Assembly (NCBI GenBank): GCA_014695345.1
Contig: JACJOC010000049.1
Span: 394,466-458,465, forward strand
Direction of reading: 5' to 3'
Source of the DNA: Cyanobacteria bacterium FACHB-471
GTDB taxonomy: Bacteria; Cyanobacteriota; Cyanobacteriia; Elainellales; Elainellaceae
DNA: 64,000 nt
Shown here: positions 53,222 to 63,080 of the stretch, piece after piece
Layout of the letters: the number at the start of each line of letters is the position of its first letter
Numbering within the stretch: the stretch's first letter is position 1
Program-made: the position numbers and the translations under genes
Notes under the pieces: model-generated
Database searches by the model: none
What the model saw: the letters and a program-made list of their open reading frames with translations, nothing else
What the model was told of the DNA's origin: nothing

Positions 53222-55684
53222 CTAGATATTGCGGGTAGTGCGGCGTAGCAGCAGAGAGTTAGTGACTACGCTAACAGAACTAAACGCCATGAACGCTCCC
53301 GCTGTAGCAGGACTAAGAATTACTCCTAAAGAGGGTAACAAAACCCCTGCCGCAATCGGAATACCCAGAGTGTTGTAGGCGAACGCCCAAAACAAATTCT
53401 GACGAATTTTATTGAAGGTAGCACGGCTGAGCTGGATTGACTCAACGACATCTATCAGGCGATCGCGCATCAGCACAATTTCAGCCGCCTCAATCGCCAC
53501 ATCGGTCGCTGAGTTGAGCGAGATTCCTACATCTGCCTGAGCCAGGGCTGGAGCATCGTTAATGCCATCACCCACCATTGCGACAAATTGCCCTTCAGCC
53601 TGAATTTGGGCGATCGCCGCTGCTTTACCGTCGGGTCGTACCTCTGCCAGCACATCTTCAGCTACCAAGCCGAGAGGAATGGCGATCGCCTCAGCTACCG
53701 CTCGCTGATCGCCCGTTAACAGCACCACCCGCAACCCCATTCGCCGAAGCCGCTCGACCGTTGCTTTTGCATCAGGACGCAGCGTATCTTGAACGCCAAT
53801 TAGCCCCGCTAATTTGCCCTCTATCGCTACATACACAACCGTCTTGCCTGCTGCTGCCAAGACTTGCGATCGCTGTTGAGCCGCATCAGTCACCTCAACC
53901 GACTGCTGAGTCAGCCAACTTTGAGTACCTAAAACGACCTGTTGTCCCGCCACTTGAGCAGACACCCCAAATCCTGGCTCAGTATAAAAGTTTTGGGCAG
54001 GCAAAGATGCAACTCCTTGCTGCTGTGCCTGCTGCTGAATCGCCTCAGCCAGAGGATGTCGTGCGCCGCGCTCAACTGCTGCTGCAACCTCCAGTAGCCC
54101 AGCCTCCGAAATCTCTGATAGCGGCAAACAGTCTGTCACGATTGGCTGCCCAGTGGTCAGGGTGCCAGTCTTGTCGAATACAACGGTCTGCAACTGATGC
54201 ACCTTTTCCAGCACATCACCGCCTCGAATCAGTAAGCCTCGCTCAGCCCCAATTCCCGAACCGACTAAGATTGCCGTCGGTGTAGCCAATCCCAACGCAC
54301 AGGGGCAGGCAATTACCAGAACCGCGATCGCCAGCTTTAAGCTCAACAGCAGCGGAGATGCCGCCGACACAGCCTGAGCCATCGACGAATGCGCCATTCC
54401 ACCATGTCCACCCATGACCCATTGCCCATTCCCCATTCCCCATTCCCCACCCCATAGGGGAATGCCAACGAAATACCAGAACAAGAAGGTCAACAGCGCG
54501 ATCGCCATCACACCGTAGGTAAAATATCCAGCAACGGTATCAGCTAATCGCTGAATCGGGGCTTTACGGGTTTGAGCCGCTTCAACCAGGGCAATGATTT
54601 GCGATAGCGTCGTGTCTTTGCCTGTACGAGTTGCCTTCAGGGCGATCGCACCCGATTGATTCAAGCTGCCAGCTATTACTAGATTACCGGGCTGCTTTAA
54701 TACGGGCATTGCTTCACCCGTCAACATCGCTTCATTGACCGTCGTCTGCCCAGCCACAACCTCGCCATCGACCGGAATTTTTTCGCCCGGCAAAACCTGT
54801 AGCCATGCACCAACCTGCACCTGCTCAGCAGGAATCTCAATGCTATTTCCAGGATGCAAAGCAAAAACAGCAGAAGATTCGGGTGCAGGCTCAGAGATTT
54901 GCGTTGTCCGTTCGCCTGTGTCCTTAATCAACCTCGCCAAGGTCGGCTTCAACGCCAGTAGAGACTGAAAGGCGATCGCCGCTCGGCTTCTAGCCTGCTG
55001 CTCTAGCGTTCGTCCCAGCAAAATGAAGCCCAGCAGCATCACTGGCTCATCAAAAAAGCACTCCCAGCCCAACTGCGGAAAAAACAGCGCCACCGTGCTA
55101 GCTGTGTAAGCCGTAAGCGTGCCCAAGCTAACCAGCGTATTCATATTAGGAATGTTGTGCCGCAGCCCTTTCCAGCCATCTATCAAAATTGGGCGGCCGG
55201 GAAAGATCAGCGTTAGGGTTGCCAGCCCAAAATGAAACCAAATATTGCTAAGGAGAGGAATCGTACCCCAACTAAAGTGGTCAAGATGCCCGATCGTGGA
55301 CAGCAGCAGCAAGGTTGCCGCGATCGCCACCCGCCGGAAATGCTGTCGCGTTTCTAACCGCTGCCGCTCGGCTAAGTCAGGAAGATTCTCAGAAGAGGTG
55401 CCTGCTGTCCCTTCGACTGCACGAGGTTGAGTAGGAAAGCCAATTTCCGTCACCCGCTCTGCTAGTTTCGCAGGGTCTACCTGTCCTGGCTCACACTCTA
55501 CCGTCGCCACCTCCGTCACCAGGTTGACAGTTGCCGAAACTACACCAGGGTGCTGAACAAGCTGATTTTCGACTGCTTTGACACAGCCTGCACACTTCAT
55601 CCCACTGACATCTAAAGTCACCGTGTAGCGGGTATCAGAAGCAGTCGTGGTAGTAGATAGGGGTGGGCTAACTTGCATACTCAA
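53222..55684 (-). CDS. Copper-translocating P-type ATPase
   Basis: The 820-residue protein is a P1B-1 heavy-metal pump with one N-terminal HMA domain (GMKCAGCVKAVE), about eight membrane helices, the TGE actuator loop (LTGEAMPVL), the CPC channel in VIACPCALGLATP, phosphorylation site DKTGTLTTG and GDGINDAPALAQADVG. It moves Cu+ across a membrane; cyanobacteria have CtaA (uptake) and PacS (thylakoid), and sequence alone does not decide which. At residues about 408-432, between two helices, an odd Gly/Met/Trp-rich insert (GEWGMGNGQWVMGGHGGMA) comes from a heptanucleotide array (54420-54454). An 18-base palindrome sits 17 bases ahead of the start. Confidence 0.95.
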   Translation of the reverse strand: MSMQVSPPLSTTTTASDTRYTVTLDVSGMKCAGCVKAVENQLVQHPGVVSATVNLVTEVATVECEPGQVDPAKLAERVTEIGFPTQPRAVEGTAGTSSENLPDLAERQRLETRQHFRRVAIAATLLLLSTIGHLDHFSWGTIPLLSNIWFHFGLATLTLIFPGRPILIDGWKGLRHNIPNMNTLVSLGTLTAYTASTVALFFPQLGWECFFDEPVMLLGFILLGRTLEQQARSRAAIAFQSLLALKPTLARLIKDTGERTTQISEPAPESSAVFALHPGNSIEIPAEQVQVGAWLQVLPGEKIPVDGEVVAGQTTVNEAMLTGEAMPVLKQPGNLVIAGSLNQSGAIALKATRTGKDTTLSQIIALVEAAQTRKAPIQRLADTVAGYFTYGVMAIALLTFLFWYFVGIPLWGGEWGMGNGQWVMGGHGGMAHSSMAQAVSAASPLLLSLKLAIAVLVIACPCALGLATPTAILVGSGIGAERGLLIRGGDVLEKVHQLQTVVFDKTGTLTTGQPIVTDCLPLSEISEAGLLEVAAAVERGARHPLAEAIQQQAQQQGVASLPAQNFYTEPGFGVSAQVAGQQVVLGTQSWLTQQSVEVTDAAQQRSQVLAAAGKTVVYVAIEGKLAGLIGVQDTLRPDAKATVERLRRMGLRVVLLTGDQRAVAEAIAIPLGLVAEDVLAEVRPDGKAAAIAQIQAEGQFVAMVGDGINDAPALAQADVGISLNSATDVAIEAAEIVLMRDRLIDVVESIQLSRATFNKIRQNLFWAFAYNTLGIPIAAGVLLPSLGVILSPATAGAFMAFSSVSVVTNSLLLRRTTRNI

Positions 55685-55701
55685 CGCAATGAGGGTTATG
55701 C

Positions 55702-55719
55702 CCCTGTGAAATCACAGGG
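55702..55719. promoter_or_regulatory. Palindrome upstream of the copper ATPase gene
   Basis: CCCTGTGA-AA-TCACAGGG, 17 bases before the ATPase start codon on the minus strand. The spot and symmetry suit an operator for a metal-responsive repressor or a 5-prime UTR hairpin. No regulator gene is adjacent. Confidence 0.4.
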
Positions 55720-56018
55720 TTTCTCTTTGAGAGTAGGCGAATTAGCGCCAAAATGACTACTGCATCGCGATTTCTTCTGAGTTAGTTAAGAATGTTCTGC
55801 TGGATGCTCTATAGGAAGTTGGGTTGGCTCGGCTGAGCGATCGCCTCCAGAAACCCCAGAATCTAAAAAGAACGTTAACCTTAGCGCTGAAGCCGCCTGT
55901 GTTTCGTAAACTATTGTAAATAAGTACAAATACTTAACTTTTTGTTTTGAACGAGCAGTTCCATCTTCCCTACGGAAGGTGGCGGTTGTGGTGTCAAAAA
56001 ACTTCTAGTATGCGTAGG

Positions 56019-56543
56019 ATGAGTGCTGAGGAGCTGTTAGCTGAATACGCTAGTGGCCAACGAGATTTTCAGGAAGTAGATTTGAGTCAGGCTTATCTCT
56101 TTGAGTGCAATTTACAAGATGCTGACTTCCAAGGAAGTAACTTAAGCCTTGTCTACATGCCTTATGCCAACTTAGGTCGAGCCAATCTGCAAAAAGTTAT
56201 ATTGCATGGCGCTGAACTTAGTAATGTCAGATTCCAGTCTGTTAATTTGACCGATGCAGACTTGACGCAAGCGAACCTATTTCGTGCCGATTTACGTAAT
56301 TGTCAATTACAGCGGGCCAATCTACTCAGCGCTAATTTTCAAAGTGCTGATTTGCGTAACGCTGATCTCAGCTTTGCTGACCTGAGTGGAGCAAGCTTGG
56401 ATAGTAGCAACTTAGACCAAGCAAAACTGATTGGCGCAAAGTTGAGCCGCTGTACCCTGTTTCGGGCTCAGTCCGTTGACTTGGATGGGGCTGAGGTAGA
56501 CAGCACAACAGTTTTTCCGGATGGACACCGGTTTGAATTTTGA
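56019..56543 (+). CDS. Pentapeptide-repeat protein
   Basis: About 174 residues from the ATG at 56019 (MSAEELLAEYASGQRDFQEV), chosen because it matches the N-terminal cap of the paralogs at 14587 and 56744. An ATG nine bases earlier is possible. Roughly 25 pentapeptide repeats of the A(D/N)LxG type form a right-handed beta helix. C-terminal ending DGAEVDSTTVFPDGHRFEF is a typical cap of cyanobacterial members. No signal or membrane segments. Confidence 0.88.
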   Translation: MSAEELLAEYASGQRDFQEVDLSQAYLFECNLQDADFQGSNLSLVYMPYANLGRANLQKVILHGAELSNVRFQSVNLTDADLTQANLFRADLRNCQLQRANLLSANFQSADLRNADLSFADLSGASLDSSNLDQAKLIGAKLSRCTLFRAQSVDLDGAEVDSTTVFPDGHRFEF

Positions 56544-56743
56544 GGCTTGAATTCTGCGCCTCAGACGCAGAGTTAGCGAAATCCAGCAAACTTCCCGAAA
56601 TCCAATGCAATTCCTTGTAGAACAACAAAATAGAAACGCAAACGCGCCAAAATGAAAATGCGGGCGATCGCCCCGTCAATTGGGGCAACATAAGAGCAAC
56701 ATCACGTTCAAGGTGGTGTTTTGAGTCACGCAGGGCAGTAAGT

Positions 56744-57583
56744 ATGGATGCTGAGGAGTTGCTAAGCCAGTATGCAGTCGGGGTAAGAGACTTTCGCGAA
56801 GTCACTCTGGTTGGGGCAAATCTGAGCGGACAGGACCTACGCGAAGCGAACTTGCGACGGGCTAACCTGAGCAAAGCAGATCTACGAGGCACAGACCTAA
56901 GTGCGGCTAACCTACGCGAAGCCAATCTGTTTGGAGCAGATTTGACTCAGGCGACTTTAAATGAAACCAATTTGATTGGGGCAGATTTGACTCAAGCAGA
57001 TCTGACTGAAGCAGATTTGACCGAATCTGGACTAAGAGGCACAAAACTCAATGAAGCCAACCTCAACCATGCCAACTTGGCAGGCGCAAATTTGGGCGAA
57101 GCAAGCCTGAACAAGGCTAATCTACGGGAAGCTAACTTGAATGAAGCCAATTTGAGTCGGGCAAAACTCATTGCCGCAGATTTGACCAGCGCAATTTTAG
57201 AAGGCGCAAACTTCACCAACGCGATTTTGAACGAAGCAATTTTAGAAGGGGCAAATCTGATTGGGGCCCTGTTCAACGGAGCTAGTTTAGAAGAAGCAGA
57301 TTTACGGAATGCAGATCTAAGCCGTGCCAGAATGATGAGCGCAAATCTAATTAACGCCATATTGACCCACACCAGTATTCGGGGCGCAAACTTGAGTTGG
57401 GCATCTCTGCGAGGTGCAAATCTGCGAGGCGCAAATTTGTATCGAGCCAGATTAAGCTGGACAAACTTGAGCGAGGCAAACCTAACAGAAGCGGTTTTAA
57501 TCAATGCCAATATGACTCAGACAAATCTGCATAATGCCGATTTGACAGGCGCTATTATGCCAAACGCCAGTACTCATAAGTAG
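56744..57583 (+). CDS. Pentapeptide-repeat protein
   Basis: A 279-residue paralog of the preceding gene (cap MDAEELLSQYAVGVRDFREV), with about 48 pentapeptide units following the pattern AxLxx. It follows the previous gene by 200 bases on the same strand, so the two come from local duplication; the 14587 gene is a third, distant copy. Strong hairpin terminator 17 bases after the stop. The open frame on the other strand is repeat-driven and not a gene. Confidence 0.92.
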   Translation: MDAEELLSQYAVGVRDFREVTLVGANLSGQDLREANLRRANLSKADLRGTDLSAANLREANLFGADLTQATLNETNLIGADLTQADLTEADLTESGLRGTKLNEANLNHANLAGANLGEASLNKANLREANLNEANLSRAKLIAADLTSAILEGANFTNAILNEAILEGANLIGALFNGASLEEADLRNADLSRARMMSANLINAILTHTSIRGANLSWASLRGANLRGANLYRARLSWTNLSEANLTEAVLINANMTQTNLHNADLTGAIMPNASTHK

Positions 57584-57600
57584 GCTAGCTACAGGTACAC

Positions 57601-57631
57601 AAAAAAGGGAGGGCCGAGCCCTCCCTTTTTT
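57601..57631 (+). terminator. Rho-independent terminator after the pentapeptide gene
   Basis: Perfect 14-base stem with the A tract on the left (AAAAAAGGGAGGGC), 3-base loop and T tract on the right (TTTTTT), so it can stop transcription from both strands. Confidence 0.9.
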
Positions 57632-57673
57632 AATTCAAGCGCTCAGCGTTACACCAAATCCAAGAATTAGGAT

Positions 57674-57720
57674 TACAGATGGAAGGGCACCCCCCTCCGC
57701 GAAGTGCCCTTCCATCTGTA
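57674..57720. terminator. Long hairpin downstream of dnaK
   Basis: Arms TACAGATGGAAGGGCAC and its complement (17 bp) with a 13-base loop, 29 bases beyond the dnaK stop on the minus strand. No T run; a possible RNA-end stabiliser or REP-type repeat. Confidence 0.55.
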
Positions 57721-57749
57721 GCCTCTTTATTAGAGAAACGCTGTTACGA

Positions 57750-59672
57750 CTACTTGGTCTCTGAGAACTCAGCGTCGATCACATCATCGTCGCCACCTGT
57801 AGGAGGTGGGACATCCGCACCATCTGCACCAGGGGCACCACCGCCGCCAGGAGGTGTAGAGCCATCACCACCTTGCTGCTGGTAGAGGTTACTGCTGATG
57901 CTGTAGAAGGTTTGCTGAAGTTCACTGGTGAGTGTCTTGATCTTCTCGTAGTCTTCACCTGCACTGGCTTCGCGCAAATCCTTAATCAAGCCCTCAACCT
58001 TAGTCTTATCAGCCGCAGGTACCTTGTCTCCAAGGTCAGCAATTTGCTTCTCGGTTTGATAAACCAGCGAGTCTGCCTGGTTCTTGATGTCGATCTTCTC
58101 ACGGCGCTCTTTGTCTGCCGTTGCATTAGACTCAGCCTCGCGTACCATCCGCTCGACTTCATTTTGAGGAAGGGTGGAAGCACCCGTGATGCTGATGGAC
58201 TGTTCTTTGCCAGTCCCTTTATCCTTGGCGCGAACGTTAAGGATACCGTTTGCGTCGATGTCGAAGGTTACTTCGATTTGGGGAACACCACGAGGCGCAG
58301 GGGGAATGCCGTCTAGACGGAACACACCCAGGTCTTTGTTGTCGTTTGCCATTTCCCGCTCACCTTGCAGGACATGGATTTCAACGTTGGTTTGACCGTC
58401 TGCCGCAGTGGAGAAGACCTCTGACTTCTTGGTGGGAATGGTGGTATTGCGAGGAATGATCTTGGTCATCACGCCGCCCAGCGTTTCCACACCCAAGGAG
58501 AGGGGACTTACGTCAAGGAGCAGGATGTCTTTCACTTCGCCTGCCAACACACCCGCCTGAATTGCCGCACCAACTGCAACCACTTCATCTGGGTTAACAG
58601 TCTGGTTCGGGTCTTTGCCCAAAATTCGTTTGACTAGATCCTGTACAGAAGGAATTCGGGTAGAACCACCTACTAGTACGATTTCGTCGATCGCCCCCTT
58701 ATCCAGCTTGGAGTCACGTATGGCTGCTTCCACAGGGACGCGGCAGCGATCGATTAGGTCAGCACAGAGTTCTTCAAACTTGACGCGAGTCAGGGTCATG
58801 TCCAGGTGCTTTGGCCCGTCCTGAGTCGCAGTGATGAAGGGCAGGTTGATCTCCGCCTGAGTCACGCTAGAAAGCTCAATCTTCGCTTTTTCTGCGGCTT
58901 CGGTGAGACGCTGTAGAGCCTGCTTGTCTTTACGCAGGTCGATTCCTTCGGTTCTTCTAAATTCTTCAGCCAGGTGGTCTACGATTTTCTTGTCGAAGTC
59001 GTCGCCACCAAGGTGAGTGTCTCCAGAAGTTGCCAGTACTTCAAATACGCCGTCACCAACTTCTAGGATGGATACGTCGAACGTACCGCCACCTAAGTCA
59101 AAGACGAGGACTGTTTCGTTGCTCTTCTTATCTAAGCCGTATGCCAAGGATGCAGCAGTTGGCTCGTTAATGATTCGGAGGACTTCAATACCCGCGATTT
59201 TTCCTGCGTCTTTGGTAGCTTGCCGCTGGGAGTCGTTGAAGTAAGCCGGAACGGTAATCACCGCCTGAGTCACGGTTTCACCCAAATATTTGCTGGCATC
59301 TTCGACGAGCTTGCGTAACACCTGAGCCGAAATCTCTTCGGGTGCAAACTGCTTACCAGCGGTCGGGCAGTCAATTTTGACATTGCCATTGACGTTGAGG
59401 ATTTTGTAGGAAACCTCTGTCGCTTCGTGAGTAACTTCGTCAAACCGGCGACCAATGAACCGCTTCACTGAATAGAAGGTGTTCTCAGGGTTCATCACTG
59501 CTTGACGCTTAGCGATCTGACCGACTAGGCGATCGCCATTTTTTGCAAAGGCAACAACCGAGGGAGTAGTCCGAAAACCCTCTGCATTGGCAATTACAGT
59601 GGGTTTGCCACCCTCCATTACTGCCACGCATGAATTGGTTGTTCCTAAGTCAATTCCAACAACTTTTGCCAT
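57750..59672 (-). CDS. dnaK: Hsp70 chaperone DnaK
   Basis: A 640-residue Hsp70. The ATPase domain has [17 protein letters not shown] at the start, [14 protein letters not shown] at about 190 and [17 protein letters not shown] near 335; the linker [13 protein letters not shown] and the substrate domain follow. The C-terminal lid carries a Gly/Gln-rich stretch and ends [14 protein letters not shown], of the DnaK2 type in cyanobacteria, the general stress-inducible and essential copy. No grpE or dnaJ is adjacent. Upstream spacer has no CIRCE (TTAGCACTC-GAGTGCTAA) element that I can see, so control may rest on sigma factors. Confidence 0.97.
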   Translation of the reverse strand: MAKVVGIDLGTTNSCVAVMEGGKPTVIANAEGFRTTPSVVAFAKNGDRLVGQIAKRQAVMNPENTFYSVKRFIGRRFDEVTHEATEVSYKILNVNGNVKIDCPTAGKQFAPEEISAQVLRKLVEDASKYLGETVTQAVITVPAYFNDSQRQATKDAGKIAGIEVLRIINEPTAASLAYGLDKKSNETVLVFDLGGGTFDVSILEVGDGVFEVLATSGDTHLGGDDFDKKIVDHLAEEFRRTEGIDLRKDKQALQRLTEAAEKAKIELSSVTQAEINLPFITATQDGPKHLDMTLTRVKFEELCADLIDRCRVPVEAAIRDSKLDKGAIDEIVLVGGSTRIPSVQDLVKRILGKDPNQTVNPDEVVAVGAAIQAGVLAGEVKDILLLDVSPLSLGVETLGGVMTKIIPRNTTIPTKKSEVFSTAADGQTNVEIHVLQGEREMANDNKDLGVFRLDGIPPAPRGVPQIEVTFDIDANGILNVRAKDKGTGKEQSISITGASTLPQNEVERMVREAESNATADKERREKIDIKNQADSLVYQTEKQIADLGDKVPAADKTKVEGLIKDLREASAGEDYEKIKTLTSELQQTFYSISSNLYQQQGGDGSTPPGGGGAPGADGADVPPPTGGDDDVIDAEFSETK

Positions 59673-60110
59673 AATTTACTCCAGTTCTACGATGGGGTCT
59701 GGTCAATTCCAGATTCATTAAGGGTTTTCAGTTCCCTCGCTTGAGACTGGGGAGATCCGCAGTCACCCCCAACTCTCCTCATGCGGCACAGGTTCATTAC
59801 TCTATATACTGCGTATGTTTTCCTATTCTCATGAAGGCGTATTTACCGAACCAAGGCTTGGACGGTCGTACCGCATTGCACCAAGCGAGACACTGGGAGA
59901 CAGAGGAATAACCCTGCTTAGCGCTCTCAATGACTTCAGTTTAGATGCTGCGATCGCTAGCCGAATTGGGGCGAACCGTAACCAGACAGGTGTGTTTGCC
60001 GCCAATTTCCAAATTTCAGAGGAAACTCAATGGCAAAGTCAGGTTGCGATCGCCAAAACAGTAGAATTGATCTGGTGAAAACAAACGCAGCGTGCGATCG
60101 CCGCCCCCTC
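59673..60110. other. Divergent spacer between dnaK and dusB
   Basis: About 440 bases. An 87-codon frame at 59815-60078 is open but HIP1-rich and lacks a good ribosome site, so I do not call it. Promoters for both flanking genes should be here. Confidence 0.5.
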
Positions 60111-61199
60111 ATGGTTCATTTGTCTCCTGAATTGAAGTCCCGACTGTCCAGCCCTCTGAGCATTGGCTCCTTTGAAGTCAACAGTCGCGTTTTGCAGTCG
60201 CCCTTATCGGGCGTAACCGATCTCGTGTTTCGGCGGTTGGTGCGACGCTATGCACCCAGTTCGATGATGTACACCGAAATGGTTAACGCCACTGGGTTGC
60301 ACTATGTAAAGCATTTGCCCAAGCTGATGGAAGTTGACCCCGACGAACGCCCAATCAGCATTCAGCTTTTTGATTGCCGTCCTGACTTTTTGGCAGAAGC
60401 GGCGCAGATGGCGGTTGATGAAGGAGCAGATACCGTAGACATCAACATGGGCTGTCCAGTCAACAAAATTACTAAGAATGGCGGCGGTTCCTCTCTACTA
60501 CGAGATCCTGAGACAGCAGAAGCGATTGTCCGGGCAGTAGTGAAAGCCGTCAAGGTGCCCGTTACCGTCAAGACCCGCATCGGCTGGACGGAGAAAGAAA
60601 TCAATGCAGTCGAGTTTGGTCAACGGATGCAGGATGCAGGCGCACAGATGCTCACCTTGCACGGACGGACTCGCGCCCAGGGCTACAACGGACCCGCTAA
60701 GTGGGAATGGATTGGTCATGTCAAGGAAGTGCTTTCGATTCCGGTGATTGCGAATGGAGACATTTTTTCGGTCGAAGCAGCCGTTCGTTGTTTAGAGCAA
60801 ACCGGAGCCGACGGTGTGATGTGTTCACGCGGAACGCTAGGATATCCGTTTCTAGTGGGTGAAATCGACCATTTTCTCAAAACTGGGGAGTTGAGGGAGC
60901 CACCAACCGCTACAGAGAGGCTTCAGTGTGCGCGAGAACATCTGCAAATGCTGTGGGAATATAAGGGCGATCGCGGCATTCGTCAGGCCCGCAAACACAT
61001 GACCTGGTACGCCAAAGGTTTTCCAGGAGCAGCCGAACTGCGCGGTCAGTTGTGCAACATTGAAACCGTTGAGCAAGGCTGTAGGTTAATCGATCAAGCG
61101 CTAGAGCAGCTTGCAAAAATTCCTACTCACTACGACGAGAGTTTTAACGAATTAGCTAACCAAGCAGAAACTGATTCTCCACTAGCAATTGCAGGGTAA
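60111..61199 (+). CDS. dusB: tRNA-dihydrouridine synthase
   Basis: About 362 residues from the ATG at 60111 (MVHLSPELKSRL); the longer frame from 60030 has no signal and a poor N-terminus. The FMN enzyme reduces uridine to dihydrouridine in tRNA D loops. Landmarks are SPLSGVTDLVFRRLVRRY, YTEMVNATGL, DINMGCPVNKITKNGGGSSLL with the catalytic Cys, TVKTRIGW, LHGRTRAQGYNGPAKW and VIANGDIFS. The mix of GxGS-like loop and the KNGGGSSLL block fits the DusB group. It ends five bases from the convergent chrA gene. Confidence 0.95.
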   Translation: MVHLSPELKSRLSSPLSIGSFEVNSRVLQSPLSGVTDLVFRRLVRRYAPSSMMYTEMVNATGLHYVKHLPKLMEVDPDERPISIQLFDCRPDFLAEAAQMAVDEGADTVDINMGCPVNKITKNGGGSSLLRDPETAEAIVRAVVKAVKVPVTVKTRIGWTEKEINAVEFGQRMQDAGAQMLTLHGRTRAQGYNGPAKWEWIGHVKEVLSIPVIANGDIFSVEAAVRCLEQTGADGVMCSRGTLGYPFLVGEIDHFLKTGELREPPTATERLQCAREHLQMLWEYKGDRGIRQARKHMTWYAKGFPGAAELRGQLCNIETVEQGCRLIDQALEQLAKIPTHYDESFNELANQAETDSPLAIAG

Positions 61200-61204
61200 G
61201 GGAA

Positions 61205-62470
61205 CTACAGGAAAGCCCCTGCAATCAGCCCCACTAACGCACCCGCTGGAACTAACTGCCAGGTCGGGCGCTTGAAGCGAATCAGGGCAATCAAGGCAAC
61301 CACGCCGACTACCGCTGCAACAATTGTTCGCCCCGGTGTTTCTTGTAGAATTGCTGCCTGGGCAAGAGGAATGGCAGCGGCGGCGATCGCCCCCAACACA
61401 GCAGGCATAACACCTTTCAAAAAGCTGCGAATCCAGGGATTTCGCCGAATCCGAATCAGGAACGGAGCAGCCCCCATAATGAACAGGAAGGATGGCGTGA
61501 AAATGGCGATCGCCGACACTAACGCACCTAAAGCCCCCGCCACTTTGTAGCCAACAAATGCAGCAGTAATCACAACTGGTCCAGGCGTGAGTTCACCAAT
61601 GGCAACCCCGTCGATGAACTCGCTTCGAGTCAACCACTGAAACTGGTTAACGACCTCAAACTCCAGCAGGGGAATGATTACCAAACCACCGCCAAAAATG
61701 AAGCTACCGACTTTGAGAAAGAATAACGTTAGCGGCCCAAAATATTCCTGAATTCGTTCTAGTCCCCAAAAGCTCGACAGCGCTAGGGTTTCAGCAGGTA
61801 TGGTGGCGATCGAAAATCCCTGCATAATCGGAATTAGGGGAAATAGCCAGCCGCTCGTGCGATTGGAGGGAGGAGCAGGGGGATCGGGTCGGTACACGAT
61901 TAGACCCACGATACCTGCCAGGATAAATTGCAGCAGAACGTTGGTCTGGAAGAGTAATGTGACGAGGAGAACGGTGAGGGCGATCGCCACGCCTTTCCAA
62001 TCCTTAATTCCCTTCTTGGCTAATTTCCAGCAAAACCCGAAAATGATGGCAATTACGACAGGCGAAATGCCCAGAAACAGATCATCAATCTGAGGCACAC
62101 CCTGAAAGCGAAAGTACGCCCACGACAGCGTTAGCACAATTAAAAAAGCAGGCAAGATGAAACAAATGCCTGCGACCAGTGCCCCCAATTGCCCCGCCCG
62201 TATATAGCCGGTGTAAATTCCCATCTGGGTCGATGCTGGACCAGGCAACATTTCACAAACCGCAACTCCTTCAAGAAATTGCTCTTCTGTGAACCAGCCT
62301 CGCCGCACCACTGCCTCATCCTGAATCATGGCAATGTGCGCTTGCGGTCCGCCAAAGCCAATGGTGCCAAGTCTTAGAAACAATCGAGCCAGTTCCTTCA
62401 GTCGGGCAGCCAGACTGGATGCAGGCAGGCTAGCTTCTGCCACAGAGTCGTGATTGGTATGCTGATCCAT
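61205..62470 (-). CDS. chrA: Chromate efflux transporter ChrA
   Basis: The 421-residue membrane protein has two ChrA domains of about six helices each. The first shows GTIGFGGPQAHIAMIQDE and CEMLPGPASTQMGIYTGY near 36-90, and the second GSFIFGGGLVIIPLLEFEV and GELTPGPVVITAAFVGYK, with the FGGP and (L/T)PGP motifs seen in both halves. ChrA pumps chromate out of the cell, or sulphate-like anions, by secondary transport. Downstream of padR on the same strand by about 107 bases, likely one operon controlled by that repressor. The start is the ATG at 62468-62470. Confidence 0.95.
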   Translation of the reverse strand: MDQHTNHDSVAEASLPASSLAARLKELARLFLRLGTIGFGGPQAHIAMIQDEAVVRRGWFTEEQFLEGVAVCEMLPGPASTQMGIYTGYIRAGQLGALVAGICFILPAFLIVLTLSWAYFRFQGVPQIDDLFLGISPVVIAIIFGFCWKLAKKGIKDWKGVAIALTVLLVTLLFQTNVLLQFILAGIVGLIVYRPDPPAPPSNRTSGWLFPLIPIMQGFSIATIPAETLALSSFWGLERIQEYFGPLTLFFLKVGSFIFGGGLVIIPLLEFEVVNQFQWLTRSEFIDGVAIGELTPGPVVITAAFVGYKVAGALGALVSAIAIFTPSFLFIMGAAPFLIRIRRNPWIRSFLKGVMPAVLGAIAAAAIPLAQAAILQETPGRTIVAAVVGVVALIALIRFKRPTWQLVPAGALVGLIAGAFL

Positions 62471-62577
62471 TGCTGCGAAACCCTTAGAGGTAATTTACTC
62501 GTTGCCATCACAAAATCTTCACAGAAGCACTGTATCGGATTTCGATAGCGAAAATCTAGACTTATTCCAAACGAGAA

Positions 62578-62883
62578 TTACAGTTCCTCGAACAATTCGC
62601 CAAACAGTTCCCGCACCTTCTTTTTGGCATCTTCTAACTGCATTTTTCCTAAGTCGGTTGCTCGATAGAGCCGTCGATTTTGCCGTCCCGATCGCTCCTC
62701 CACGGAAGATAGATATCCCTTCCGCTCCATATCGTGCAGCATGGGGTAGAGCGTTCCAGCACTAAGCTTGTAGCCGTGACGGGCCAGTTCTTCCATAATG
62801 CCTACCCCAAAAATCGGCTCCTGAACTGCGTGATGGAGAATGTGAAGCCGGATTAAACTGGAGTAAAACTCTCGACCATCCAT
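62578..62883 (-). CDS. PadR-family transcriptional regulator
   Basis: A 101-residue winged-helix protein. The PadR core EPIFGVGIMEELARHGYKLSAGTLYPMLHDMERKGYLSS (helix-turn-helix at about 25-65) is followed by the wing with RRLYRATDLGKMQLEDAKKKV. PadR repressors leave DNA on binding small molecules, and PadR next to chrA is known in chromate resistance loci. The start is the ATG at 62881-62883. It is transcribed away from the DUF3318 gene, with the tandem ACTAGT palindromes in the spacer. Confidence 0.93.
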   Translation of the reverse strand: MDGREFYSSLIRLHILHHAVQEPIFGVGIMEELARHGYKLSAGTLYPMLHDMERKGYLSSVEERSGRQNRRLYRATDLGKMQLEDAKKKVRELFGELFEEL

Positions 62884-63006
62884 TGGGTGGGCTTCGCTAG
62901 ATTAAGTACGGTGTAAAACGAATTTCCCTCTAAGTAGGTAGCGATCGCACCATTCGTGTGCTGATGAAGACCGCTATACTCCAAATTAGTACCTTATCAA
63001 TTTGTG

Positions 63007-63045
63007 TAACTAGTCAGACTAGTTAGACTGGTTTTAGACTAGTTA
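63007..63045. promoter_or_regulatory. ACTAGT-type operator cluster between padR and DUF3318 genes
   Basis: A perfect 19-base palindrome, TAACTAGTC-A-GACTAGTTA (63007-63025), is followed by a second GACTAGTTA (63037-63045) exactly 20 bases on, two helical turns. A weaker GACTGGTTT sits between. Spacing fits cooperative dimer binding, most likely by the PadR protein encoded 124 bases away, whose own promoter would be in this stretch. Confidence 0.6.
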
Positions 63046-63080
63046 AATTAGATCTATATTGAATATCCCAAGGCTAGATC

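Noticed and set aside
59673..59820. Possible CIRCE (HrcA) operator ahead of dnaK
   Set aside because: No TTAGCACTC-N9-GAGTGCTAA pair found.
59815..60078. 87-codon frame between dnaK and dusB
   Set aside because: No ribosome-binding site, no recognisable homology, content partly made by HIP1 octamers.
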